This document shows, piece by piece, positions 45,055 through 53,689 of a DNA stretch of 64,000 nucleotides (position 1 is the stretch's first letter; each line of letters opens with the position of its first letter). The stretch is taken from assembly GCA_963579905.1 (NCBI GenBank), contig CAUZIZ010000004.1, forward strand, positions 8,674 through 72,673. Direction: 5' to 3'. Below the pieces are notes generated by a model. The model ran no database searches, was not told where the DNA came from, and saw only the letters and a program-made list of their open reading frames with translations. This DNA is from CAUZIZ01 sp963579905. GTDB lineage: Bacteria; Acidobacteriota; UBA6911; RPQK01; JAJDTT01. The position numbers were made by a program, and so were the translations under genes.

Positions 45055-45084
45055 ACCGAAGCTACATTCAGGCGTACCTTCTTC

Positions 45085-45460
45085 AGGAGCCCAGTCCCTC
45101 GCAGACCGCCGACTGCTTCGGCCCACGGTAGGCTACGGCGAGTTCGGGCGTCTCGATCAGCTTGTGTCCCTGCTCGCGGGATCTCATGACGAAGTCGATC
45201 AGTCTGAGGTCAGAAGCGTACGCTCCACCGGGTTGGCCGATTAGCGTGTGATGAAAAAGTCTTCGGCGTAGCGAACCAGGCAGCTGAAGCTGTTGGCGTT
45301 GACCGACACATAGTAAGCAAGCGTGGACAACGGATCGGGACGTCCCCTGATCTTGGCAGGCAGGGTGAATCCACCCACCAGACCAGCAGCGCCCAGAACT
45401 GCGGCCTTGAAGCCGTCATTGTAGTGGAGCAATATTGCCATCGGGGAAGCTACTCTTTCG
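45085..45460 (-). pseudogene. Degraded C-terminal fragment of a conserved protein
   Basis: On the minus strand the frame reads SPMAILLHYNDGFKAAVLGA, DPLSTLAYYVSVNANSFSCLVRYAEDFFITR, stop TAA (45243-45241), SANPVERTLLTS, then a one-base loss, then LIDFVMRSREQGHKLIETPE and LAVAYRGP. The PVERTLLTSG and IETPELAVAYRGP motifs are familiar from the C-terminus of a conserved bacterial protein group annotated variously as hypothetical or oxidoreductase-like, but I cannot name it with confidence. It has no N-terminal half, one stop and one indel. Confidence 0.6.
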
Positions 45461-45576
45461 CGGGCGTCTCCGGCCTCGCCCTGAGAACACTGGGCCACAG
45501 ATACTGTACATTTGCAGCAGAGAATCGTGAGAAACATAGGTGTTCCGGACCTCGGTCAACCCAAGGAGCTCTAATC

Positions 45577-46794
45577 ATGAAAATATCCGATCTCAAGACC
45601 TACGTCGTAGCGAATCCCCCTCCCCACCACGGCGGGGCCTATTTCGTCTTCTTGAAGCTGACCACCGACGATCAGATTGAGGGCTTCGGCGAAGTCTACG
45701 GTGTCCCGTTTCATCCCCATAAGGTCACACAGCTGATCGAGGATGTGGTGGAGCGCTATGTACTCGGCTGCGAGCCCTTCAAGATCGAACGTCTCTGGAG
45801 AATTATCTATTCCAGCGGCTACAGTCAACACCCGGACCTGACCCTAGCGGGGGTGCTAAGCGGCATCGAAATGGCCTGTTGGGACATCATTGGTAAATCC
45901 CTCAACCAACCCATCTACAACCTCCTCGGGGGCCAGGTTCACGAAAAGCTCCGCTCCTATACCTACATCTATCCGGAAAGCGACGAGATGACAGAATCCA
46001 CTCGGGAAGAGCATGTCCTGGGCGTCGCCGACGTCTTCGGTGACGCCGATCTGGGACCGAAGCGAGCCCTCGAATACCTGAAACAGGGCTTTACAGCCCT
46101 CAAGTTCGATCCGGTCATGCCTATGTCTGCCTTCGATCCCAGACAGCTTTCTCTGGAGGCACTCGACAATGCCGAGCTGGTAGTCAAGAACATACGAGAA
46201 GCTGTCGGCGGGCGCTGTGACCTGATGATAGGGACACATGGTCAGATGACGACGTCCAGCGCGATTCGCCTGGCCAAGAGGTTGGAACGCTTTGATCCAC
46301 TGTGGCTGGAGGAGCCGGTTCCGCCCGAGAATCGGGAGGAAATGGCCCGGGTCGCCCGCTCCACCAGCATCCCCGTGGCATCTGGGGAGCGCCTCTCCAC
46401 AAAGTATGAGTTCGCCGAACTCCTACAGAAGCAGGCGGCGGCGATCATCCAGCCGGCGCTGGGACGCGTCGGAGGCATCCTGGAGGCGAAGAAGATTGCG
46501 GGCATGGCCGAGGCCCACTATGCGCAACTGGCTCCCCACCTCTACTGCGGACCGATAGAGGCAGCCGCCAACATCCAGATCGCCACCTGCAGTCCCAACT
46601 TCCTGATCCAGGAGAGCATTGAGACCTTCGGAGGCTTTCATACCGAGATCGTCAAGGAGCCCATTCAGTGGGAGGACGGGTACATCATCCCTCCCACCAA
46701 ACCCGGCCTTGGCATCGAACTCAACGAAACTGTGGCGGCCGAAAACCCTTATGCGGGCCCCATATTCATCGAGATGGAAGACCGGCCTCTTTGA
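45577..46794 (+). CDS. Enolase-superfamily enzyme (mandelate racemase / sugar-acid dehydratase group)
   Basis: The start is the ATG at 45577 (MKISDLKTYVV), preceded by AAGGAG; 405 residues. It has the N-terminal capping domain and barrel features: ACWDIIGKSLNQPIYNLLGG, GFTALKFDPVMP, LWLEEPVPPENREEM (metal Glu), VASGERLSTKYEF (Glu) and QLAPHLYCGPIEAAANIQ with a C-terminal His. At the first metal-ligand strand it reads DLMIGTHGQMTTSSA, so the Asp usual before the histidine is Gly-Thr-His here. The probable role is dehydration of a hexonate or similar acid sugar in the cytoplasm. It lies 6 bases from the convergent SMP-30 gene. Confidence 0.9.
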   Translation: MKISDLKTYVVANPPPHHGGAYFVFLKLTTDDQIEGFGEVYGVPFHPHKVTQLIEDVVERYVLGCEPFKIERLWRIIYSSGYSQHPDLTLAGVLSGIEMACWDIIGKSLNQPIYNLLGGQVHEKLRSYTYIYPESDEMTESTREEHVLGVADVFGDADLGPKRALEYLKQGFTALKFDPVMPMSAFDPRQLSLEALDNAELVVKNIREAVGGRCDLMIGTHGQMTTSSAIRLAKRLERFDPLWLEEPVPPENREEMARVARSTSIPVASGERLSTKYEFAELLQKQAAAIIQPALGRVGGILEAKKIAGMAEAHYAQLAPHLYCGPIEAAANIQIATCSPNFLIQESIETFGGFHTEIVKEPIQWEDGYIIPPTKPGLGIELNETVAAENPYAGPIFIEMEDRPL

Positions 46795-46800
46795 AACGAA

Positions 46801-47907
46801 TCAACTGATGTGCGCCCCCTGTGTCTCAACGTAGACAGAGTAAAGCGACTGGCTGGCGGTCATGAAGAGTCGATTCCGCTTGGTGCCACCGAAGCAGACA
46901 TTGCCACAAATCTCAGGCAGGAGAATCTGACCGATCCGATCTCCATTGGGCGCGAAGATGTGGACGCCATCGTAGCCCTCGCCCACCCAGCCGGCGCTGG
47001 CCCAGACGTTGCCGTCGACATCGGCCCGAATGCCATCTGCGAAACCCGCCTTTCCGTTGAGTTCCATGGAGGTGAATTCGCTTCCGCTTATGAGCCTGCT
47101 ACCGTCGCTGACATCCCAGACCTTGATGTTCTTGGGCGCCTCGGGATAGTGCGACGCACCTGTGTCCGCAATGTACAGCTTCTTGTAATCGGGTGAGAAG
47201 CAGAGTCCGTTAGGTTTGAAGATCTCGTCAGTCACCAGGTCCATCTTGCCGCTTTGGGCATCGATTCGGTAAACTGCTTCCTTGATGTGGAGCTTGCCCT
47301 TGTGACCTTCGTAGTTCATCAGGCTGCCGTAGCCGGGATCGGTAAACCAGATGCCCCCATCGTGCGGGTGGACTACAGCGTCGTTGGGCGCATTGAGCGG
47401 CTTTCCCTGCCACTGGTCGGCAAGCACTGTGACGCTGCCGTCGTGTTCATAGCGGACCACTCGACGGTTTCCGTGCTCGCACGAAATCTGGCGTCCCTGG
47501 AAGTCGAAGGAATTCCCATTGCTGTTGCCCGAAGGGTTGCGGAACGTGCTGACGTGGCCATCCTCTTCCAGCCATCGCATCTGGACGTTGTTCGGAATAT
47601 CGCTCCAAACCAGAAATCGTCCTACCCCATTCCAGGCTGGCCCTTCCGCCCACAGGGTTCCCAGGTGCAGTCTCTGGATCGGTGTATTCCCCAACTTATA
47701 CTTGGCGAAGCGTTTATCCAAGGTCACGATGTCGGGGTCCGGATAACGCACCGGTGCGGCACCCGGAGCGTAGTCACGCTGACGAGCCGCGATGCCCACC
47801 GCGGCGACGGTCGCCGCGATGAAAGACCGGCGTCCCATGTTTCCAGTTGAGGCCGTGCCTGCGGCTCCGTTCCCTGTCCTCGATTCCCTTCTCGAGATCC
47901 CCCCCAT
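46801..47907 (-). CDS. SMP-30/gluconolactonase-family lactonase, Tat-exported
   Basis: The 368-residue frame includes MGRRSFIAATVAAVGIAA at residues 24-41, a Tat-like export signal, so the true start may be 47838 rather than 47907. The six-bladed propeller shows family motifs: LWAEGPAWNGVGRFLVWSDI (metal Glu), NSNGNSFDFQGRQISCEHGN, APNDAVVHPHDGGIWFTDPG (Asn, Asp), PNGLCFSPDYKKLYIADTG and GFADGIRADVDGNVWAS (Asp). It hydrolyses sugar lactones in the periplasm. It converges on the enolase-superfamily gene, fitting a lactone-to-sugar-acid route. Confidence 0.9.
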   Translation of the reverse strand: MGGISRRESRTGNGAAGTASTGNMGRRSFIAATVAAVGIAARQRDYAPGAAPVRYPDPDIVTLDKRFAKYKLGNTPIQRLHLGTLWAEGPAWNGVGRFLVWSDIPNNVQMRWLEEDGHVSTFRNPSGNSNGNSFDFQGRQISCEHGNRRVVRYEHDGSVTVLADQWQGKPLNAPNDAVVHPHDGGIWFTDPGYGSLMNYEGHKGKLHIKEAVYRIDAQSGKMDLVTDEIFKPNGLCFSPDYKKLYIADTGASHYPEAPKNIKVWDVSDGSRLISGSEFTSMELNGKAGFADGIRADVDGNVWASAGWVGEGYDGVHIFAPNGDRIGQILLPEICGNVCFGGTKRNRLFMTASQSLYSVYVETQGAHIS

Positions 47908-48084
47908 ACCTTCTCCTCCCTTGAGCTATACACACCAGTCGAATTGGACTCGGCCCGCGAGGCGCGGATCGAGACCTCACCAAAGTGACTCTCTGGAACA
48001 ACCGGTCAAGATTATCACGGAGCTCGACTCCCGGGGTGCGATTTTTCAGAGAGCTCCAGGTCAGTGGCCCCCCAGCGGTGCTGC

Positions 48085-48240
48085 CCCATTCGAGAAAGAA
48101 ACTTCCGGCTACTGGGGATTGGTGCGTCACTGCGTGGGGAAGAGTTGTCCGGCTCTCTCCTCGGAACCTGGGCTCATGTTGCTAACGGCTCAAGTCGTTC
48201 GCGGCTCTGTCGGACTTGGCTTCGTAACTCTGGTAGTTCA
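48085..48240 (-). repeat. R2 composite repeat, inverted copy
   Basis: The sequence read on the minus strand gives the R2 order: GAGCCGCGAACGACTTGAGC, GTTAGCAACATG, CCGAGGAGAGAGCCGGACAA, CTCTTCCCCACGCAGTGACG and GGAAGTTTCTTTCTCGAATG. A half R1 palindrome (GACGGGCAGGAGTGCCCGTC) follows at 48292-48317. No gene is seen in 47908-48478. Confidence 0.72.
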
Positions 48241-48478
48241 CCCGTTGGCGGCACCTTCGGAGGACAGGAGACGTGCGACGTTCGGACGTTCGGACGGGCA
48301 GGAGTGCCCGTCCTACAAGGGTTACGGCTCGGTCAAATGCTGGCTCCTGCACCTTCCTCCCGCCGATGGGCTTCCCACAAGACCTGGGAGGAGAGCAGAA
48401 CCAGAACCCTTGATTCGAACCGGATTCTTGTCTATCTTTACTAAACTCGGCTGGGTATCTTCAAGCCACAGGATAGGC

Positions 48479-49491
48479 ATGCAGGAGCAGAGATTCACCA
48501 TCGGACGTGATCGCGGCTGCAACATCCCCATCGCCGACGAATTCTGGCCTACTGGTTTGGCCCTGAGCCAGGACAGACCCCGGGACCGGGTCCCGGACCA
48601 ACACGAGACGCTTCCGAAGCGGACACTCCAGGAGTCGAACCCCAATTGGCTGGAATCTGGGAGCACATCTGGACCGACGGCAACAATCGCTACGCCTGCC
48701 GTGCCCAACTCGATGCCGACGGACAATACGCCTACCTCTCCGGCTTCCATCCAAGTATCGACAATGAACAGGGAACGATGCGAATCTTGAACGGCACCTT
48801 TCGCATTCTCTCGAGTAGCACCGGCCGCACGGATTCAGGTACCTATCGCGTTCTCAGTTCCGACCGCCTGGAGATGTCGTCTACTGTCAACAGGATTACC
48901 ACCCTCTGGGACCGGGTCCCCCACCAGTCTGCTGAGCCTCAACCGACCCCGGCACCTCTGGTGGTGCAGCATGAGAACCTCACCGAGCAGGCGGCCGAAC
49001 ACCTCAGAAACCGCCAAGCACGCCTCGCCCGGCCGTTGCTGCAGCAAGCTCTCGAAATCAATCCCGATGACGCACGGGCACACGCCCTGATGGGCTACCT
49101 CTCTATCTATTACGATGGTGACATCAACAAGGGAGGCCGGCACTATCGCAAGGCCTACGATCTTGGCGGCACCATCAACTTCAGGCTGCTCCACGACCTG
49201 GGAGATGGAATGTTCATCCGAAGTAGTCCAGGGACCCTCGAGGTCTCGAGGGAAAGAGTGCTATTTCGAGGTGATGACGGCGTCAGGGTGTTCAACACAA
49301 GCCAGTCGAACATTCGTGAAGCAAAGAAGAACTCCAAGCTTACCGGCCTCTTAAAACGGCCGCGCGCCAAGAACTCGTTTCACATCAGGGTTGGCGGAGA
49401 CAACTTCAACCTGGCTCCCACCACCTCATCCGTCAGGCAGGAGGCGGATCTGATTCTCAGCTTCATGCGAGGTTCCAGATCCAGACGTTGA
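48479..49491 (+). pseudogene. FHA-domain/TPR protein with internal deletion
   Basis: The ATG at 48479 opens MQEQRFTIGRDRGCNIPIAD, the start of an FHA phosphothreonine-binding domain, but the domain stops there. After a frame change near 48575 a linker (TPGPGPGPTRDASEAD) leads to LAGIWEHIWTDGNNRY, a beta-domain, and a TPR-like segment (ENLTEQAAEHLRNRQARLAR, QALEINPDDARAHALMGYLS). It ends with a PH-like beta-domain (ERVLFRGDDGVRVFNTSQSN). The downstream part (from about 48646) could still be translated alone. The original protein would be a cytoplasmic signalling scaffold. Confidence 0.65.
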
Positions 49492-49538
49492 CGGTCCGCC
49501 GACCCCATAAAATCGTACCCAAGAGAAGGAGAAGATAG

Positions 49539-50531
49539 ATGGAACTGACCTGGGAACTGCGAGACTACGACCGGGAATTTTTCGACAAGGAACTGGACAG
49601 CTTCGTTCCAGACCGGATCTTCGACGCCCACGTTCACCTCTATGAGAGGTGGCATTGGAAAAATCAGACCCCTCTGGAGCCAGGACCCAAGACCGCAAGC
49701 CTCGAGATTTTTCAGGACCAGATCCAGTGGATCACTCCAGGCAGGGAGACTCATGCCCTCTGCTTCGGAGGAGGTCTATATGAGGACACCTACCGAGTCT
49801 CCAACGAATTCCTCGCAGCCGAGGTGGCGAAGGATCTAGACTCGAGAGGACAGTTGATCGTGTCTCCTCGCATGGATCCTGAGGAGGTCCGGCAGGAGAG
49901 CCGCCGTCTGGGCATGGTAGGCCTCAAGGTCTATCACCTTTTCGCCAACAGGGCCGACACCCAACAGGCCGAAATCGAGGAGTTTCTGGTCGAAGAGCAC
50001 GTCAGGATCGCGCATGAAGAGGGCTTTACCATCACGCTGCACATGGTCAAGAACCGGGCCCTGGCAGATCCTGGAAACCAGGAACGGATTCGATACTATT
50101 GCGAGACCTACCCCAACATCCGACTCATCCTGGCCCACACAGCAAGGGGATTCAACCCCAGCCACACCATAGAGGGAATCGATTCACTCAAGGGATTGCC
50201 CAACGTCTGGTTCGATACCTCGGCAGTCACCGAGGCCGGTGGCTTCGAAGCCATCGTCGACACATTTGGGCACCAACGCTTGATTTGGGGATCCGACTAT
50301 CCGATCAGTCATATGCGCGGCCGCTGCATAGCAATAGGAGACGAATTCCTCTGGATCAGCGAAAACACCCTGGATTGGAAAACCATGTCGGTGACAGAGA
50401 TAAGACCCTACCTGATAGGTCTGGAATCGCTCCGAGCGCTGAAGCTGGCAGCTCATCGCCTACGCCTTTCAGACCCGCAGATCGAGGATATCTTCTACAA
50501 CAACTCGGTACAGATGCTTGGTCTTAGCTGA
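49539..50531 (+). CDS. Amidohydrolase family protein (ACMSD-like)
   Basis: The 330-residue product shows RIFDAHVHLYERWHW (HxH), LGMVGLKVYHLFAN (barrel Lys), FTITLHMVKNRALADPGNQ (His), IRLILAHTARGFNP (His) and RLIWGSDYPISHMRG (catalytic Asp), the amidohydrolase-2 metal centre. The spacing near GMVGLKVYHLFAN and the long segment after the first HxH differ from 7616-8458. The start at 49539 is preceded by GAAGGAGAAG. It probably acts on a carboxylated or cyclic substrate; no neighbour narrows it. Confidence 0.9.
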   Translation: MELTWELRDYDREFFDKELDSFVPDRIFDAHVHLYERWHWKNQTPLEPGPKTASLEIFQDQIQWITPGRETHALCFGGGLYEDTYRVSNEFLAAEVAKDLDSRGQLIVSPRMDPEEVRQESRRLGMVGLKVYHLFANRADTQQAEIEEFLVEEHVRIAHEEGFTITLHMVKNRALADPGNQERIRYYCETYPNIRLILAHTARGFNPSHTIEGIDSLKGLPNVWFDTSAVTEAGGFEAIVDTFGHQRLIWGSDYPISHMRGRCIAIGDEFLWISENTLDWKTMSVTEIRPYLIGLESLRALKLAAHRLRLSDPQIEDIFYNNSVQMLGLS

Positions 50532-50562
50532 GTCGCTGATCAGTCCGGAAAATACTTTGGCG

Positions 50563-50659
50563 TTCGCCTGTTCGGCGTTCTGCGGTTTGTGATTTGGCCT
50601 TTCTTATTTCGGAGAAGGCAACCGCTGAATGATGAACCGCAGAATATCTAACAGGCGAA
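50563..50659. repeat. R3 long hairpin element, copy 2
   Basis: The left arm 50563-50587 (TTCGCCTGTTCGGCGTTCTG...) and the right arm 50635-50659 (...AGAATATCTAACAGGCGAA) pair over 25 bases with 4 central mismatches. An inner hairpin GCCTTTC/GAGAAGGC is also present. The flanking TTTCGAAGG after the right arm is shared with copy 1 at 21628-21730. No gene is seen in 50532-50745. Confidence 0.85.
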
Positions 50660-50745
50660 TTTCGAAGGCCGAAGTGGAAACTCGATTCAGTTTCCTCCTG
50701 AGTGAAGCGCGTGGCTAACTGTACGTGATCAGACGAAACGAGGCC

Positions 50746-51552
50746 TCACTCTGAAGCTTGAAACGGAATCGGCCCTTCCAGCAGGCGTTTCTGCTGGGGG
50801 GTTGCCCGGGCCTCGAACCCAACAGCAATTGGAGCCTGACCTTTCCAGCTGCTATGAAAGAACGGAGCATACGAGTAGAACAAGGTGCGGCGCACCTCCG
50901 AGCCGCGATTGTGGACGGCGCCGTGCGACAGATCCTCTGAAAAGATGATGGCGTCCCCAGCCCGGCTTGGAATCGGCCTGACCAGGGGATGATCCGGCTC
51001 GGGCACCTTGCCTACCAACGGATTCTGAAAGTTACTCTTGTGGCTGCCCGGAATCACGGCGAAGCAACCATCTTCTATATCGACGTCGGTCAGAGTATAG
51101 GAGATCTTGACGCTGACGCAGCTAAACGCTCCATTATCGAATGCGTACTCCGAGTAGGGTAACAGCTCGGCATAACCATGATGAAACGCAATCGCTCCAC
51201 CCGGGTTTCGACGCATAAAGGTCGTTCCATCCAGACGAAACGACTCGCCTATCATTGACTCGACGTAGGTAAGGGCGGGAGCCCAGTCAATCAGATCCTC
51301 GAAAGGACTTCCATAGGCGAGAATGTCACAAGTGTAATCCCCGAGTCCCTCGGGCCCGGCCGCACCCACCGTGGCGTAGGGACTGCCTTTCGTGTAGCGC
51401 CGCATCACTCCACGGCCTGAAGCCTCTTCATCGTCCAGGCATTCCATCTCGTCCAAGGCCTCGCTCATGATGCCGATCATCCCCGGCAGGAGAACCTGGT
51501 CGAGTACTAGATAGCCTTGAAGATCGAACAGGTATTTTTCTTCTGGTGTCAT
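50746..51552 (-). CDS. Phytanoyl-CoA dioxygenase (PhyH) family protein
   Basis: The 268-residue product has the PhyH layout: EEKYLFDLQGYLVLDQVL, a first-ligand strand AIAFHHGYAELLPYSEYAFD, SVKISYTLTDVDIEDGCFAV, IPGSHKSNFQNP (PGSHK signature) and a distal His in SEDLSHGAVHNRGSEVRRTL, where Arg would bind 2-oxoglutarate. At the first site it reads H-H-G rather than the usual H-x-D. It should be a 2-oxoglutarate/Fe(II) oxygenase-fold protein in the cytoplasm; the substrate is unknown. Confidence 0.88.
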   Translation of the reverse strand: MTPEEKYLFDLQGYLVLDQVLLPGMIGIMSEALDEMECLDDEEASGRGVMRRYTKGSPYATVGAAGPEGLGDYTCDILAYGSPFEDLIDWAPALTYVESMIGESFRLDGTTFMRRNPGGAIAFHHGYAELLPYSEYAFDNGAFSCVSVKISYTLTDVDIEDGCFAVIPGSHKSNFQNPLVGKVPEPDHPLVRPIPSRAGDAIIFSEDLSHGAVHNRGSEVRRTLFYSYAPFFHSSWKGQAPIAVGFEARATPQQKRLLEGPIPFQASE

Positions 51553-51736
51553 CTGCTTATCCCCTTCAGATCAGCCCAGACCTGAGCTCAGATTATAGCC
51601 GGATACTTTCGTGTCGTGCACCCCTGACTGGAGCACAGCTTTAACGACGGAATACCGCTCTGTTATGCTGGAGAGAACGACGAGGACACTTTTTATCGGA
51701 AGCCGCACGAGACAAGATACACGGAAACATACAAAC

Positions 51737-53326
51737 ATGCTGAAATCGAACGACTGGCGGCGGCGAGGACCCTGGGACTGTCCGGGACTCCCCCGGCTTC
51801 TCCTTCTTCTCGCCCTTGCCACCGCCGAAACCGCAGTCGCCGAGGCACCCAAAGTCCCAGGTTCTGACAGAGATCGACTGCCTCAGATTATCGGCGGTGC
51901 TCCTTCCGCACCCCAAAGCTACCCCTGGATGGTGGCCCTTATGGACTCGGAGTTCCTCAGTAACTCGGATCCTTTTCTGGCCCAATACTGTGGAGGCACC
52001 TTGATTGCACAGCGCTGGGTGTTGACGACCGCCCACTGTCTGTTCGACCCAAGTTTGACCAATTTACTCGAGCCAAGCCAGATCAAGGTCCTGGTGGGAA
52101 CAAACGACCTTCTCTCCGGCGAGGGCCAGGTCCTAGATGTCGAGAGAGTAGTTCCGCACCCAGATTTCAGTTCCGATCTGAACACGGTGGAGGCCGACCT
52201 TGGCCTCATCGAGCTAGCAACTCCAGCATCCGCTGATCCGATTCCACTCAATCGGCTTGCCGACAACCCTTTGGCCTCAGAAGGCTCTCTAGCCTGGATC
52301 ACGGGCTGGGGCTCAAGAGCTTTCGACGACGGAACACCCAGTGATTTTCCCTCCGAGCTGCACGAGGCCCAAGTGCCCCTGCTGTCAGTTTCTTCCTGCC
52401 AAGAACGTTATCCATCCACCGGTCTGAGTATCCTGGACAGCCACCTATGTGCTGGATTCCCAGAAGGGGGAGTCGACACTTGCATCGCTGACAGTGGGGG
52501 TCCGATCTTCCTATCCGACGGCGAAGGAGAATTCCTCCAACTGGGCATCACCAGCGCCGGTGAAGGCTGCGCGGGTACCTTCCCCGGGGTGTACACGCGG
52601 ATTTCCAGTTATATCCAGTGGATCGACGAGAACACCGCCAGCGATCTCTACTTTGCCCAGTTTGGTGATGGGCAGGGATTCTCGTCCGAGATGGTTCTGT
52701 TCAACCCTTCGTCAGTAGCCGGCGTCAGGGGCACCGTCATCTTCCGAGACGGACCCGGAAACACCGTCGAGCCCGCGTCGATCCTATCCCCAGAAGCTGG
52801 TCTTCTGGGAGCCAACTCGGAAACGGATTTCGACCTCGCTCCCCTGGGATCTGTGACATTCACGACCACGGGGACGAGCACTACTCTGATCTCAGGTTCC
52901 GCCGAAGTGGTCACGAATGGCGACATCGCGGGTGTGATCCGATTTCAATTACCCGGTATTGGAATTGCCGGCGTCGGATCGAGCACGGTCGCCAGTTCCG
53001 TGATTGCACCAGTGCGACGAAAAGGTGCTCTCCGCACCGGTGTGGCCATCCGAAACACGCTCCAGAGTGAACTGGTCGTTGATCTCAGCTTAAAGCAACA
53101 GGACGGAGTCGAAATTGCCAACGGCAACACTCAACTCACGATTCCCAGCCAGGGCCACAAAGCAAACTTTCTAGAGGACCTTTTTCCGAAAGCGGACACG
53201 CAGGACTTCCAAGGAACGATCTGCATCCGCTCAAGCGATGGAAGATTGGCGGTGGTGGCGATCGAATTGGGAAGCGAAGCGGGAGAATTCACCACGCTAC
53301 CGGTGACCGTCCTCGATGCGAATTAG
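51737..53326 (+). CDS. Secreted trypsin-like serine protease (S1) with C-terminal beta-domain
   Basis: The start is the ATG at 51737 (MLKSNDWRRRGPWDCPG); a signal peptide follows (LPRLLLLLALATAETAVAEA). The protease domain begins at IIGGAPSAPQSYPWMVAL with TTAHC (His), VEADLGLIELATP (Asp) and DTCIADSGGPIF (Ser). Cys pairs CGGTL..AHC and CQERYP..LCAGFPEGGVDTC are as in S1A. Position 193 (chymotrypsin numbering) is Ala, not Gly. After SSYIQWIDENT a domain of about 230 residues (LYFAQFGDGQGFSSEMVLFN onwards) resembles the C-terminal domain I recall from acidobacterial secreted proteins. It is probably exported and digestive. Confidence 0.9.
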   Translation: MLKSNDWRRRGPWDCPGLPRLLLLLALATAETAVAEAPKVPGSDRDRLPQIIGGAPSAPQSYPWMVALMDSEFLSNSDPFLAQYCGGTLIAQRWVLTTAHCLFDPSLTNLLEPSQIKVLVGTNDLLSGEGQVLDVERVVPHPDFSSDLNTVEADLGLIELATPASADPIPLNRLADNPLASEGSLAWITGWGSRAFDDGTPSDFPSELHEAQVPLLSVSSCQERYPSTGLSILDSHLCAGFPEGGVDTCIADSGGPIFLSDGEGEFLQLGITSAGEGCAGTFPGVYTRISSYIQWIDENTASDLYFAQFGDGQGFSSEMVLFNPSSVAGVRGTVIFRDGPGNTVEPASILSPEAGLLGANSETDFDLAPLGSVTFTTTGTSTTLISGSAEVVTNGDIAGVIRFQLPGIGIAGVGSSTVASSVIAPVRRKGALRTGVAIRNTLQSELVVDLSLKQQDGVEIANGNTQLTIPSQGHKANFLEDLFPKADTQDFQGTICIRSSDGRLAVVAIELGSEAGEFTTLPVTVLDAN

Positions 53327-53389
53327 TGAGCAGTAAGCAGCAGCGTCTGAACGTCGCACAGGAACCTGAACCCGGCGCCAACAAGCTGA

Positions 53390-53545
53390 AGACAAGCCCG
53401 TCAGAGCCGCGAACGACTCGACCCGTTAGCAACATGAGGCCAAGCTCCGAGGAGAGAGCTGGAAAACTCTTCCCCGCGCAGTGACGCACAATCTCCCTAT
53501 CCTCAACCTAAAGTTTCCTCCTGAATGATCCAGCGTAGCCGGAGG
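53390..53545 (+). repeat. R2 composite repeat
   Basis: The most complete copy: AGAGCCGCGAACGACTCGAC, CCGTTAGCAACATG, GGCCAAGCTCCGAGGAGAGA, CTCTTCCCCGCGCAGTGACG, CCTCAACCTAAAGTTTCC, TGAATGATCCAGCG. It starts about 60 bases after the protease stop. A half R1 copy follows at 53635-53660, after AT-rich DNA shared with 21852-21905. No gene is seen in 53327-53689. Confidence 0.75.
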
Positions 53546-53689
53546 CCGCACTAAGAAAGTTTGTCTAATGTTCTTCGTTAAATTTGAGTCAAGTTTTGGG
53601 CGTTGAAAAATAGGATCTGACAGAACAGTGACCTGTAGGATGGGCACTCTTGCCCGTAGTCCCCAGCCTGACCAGCTGACGAATGAGCC

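Noticed and set aside
21650..53640. Hairpins R1 and R3 as simple intrinsic terminators
   Set aside because: They lack a T-run after the stem and occur in multiple near-identical copies, which fits repeats better; a termination side effect is still possible.
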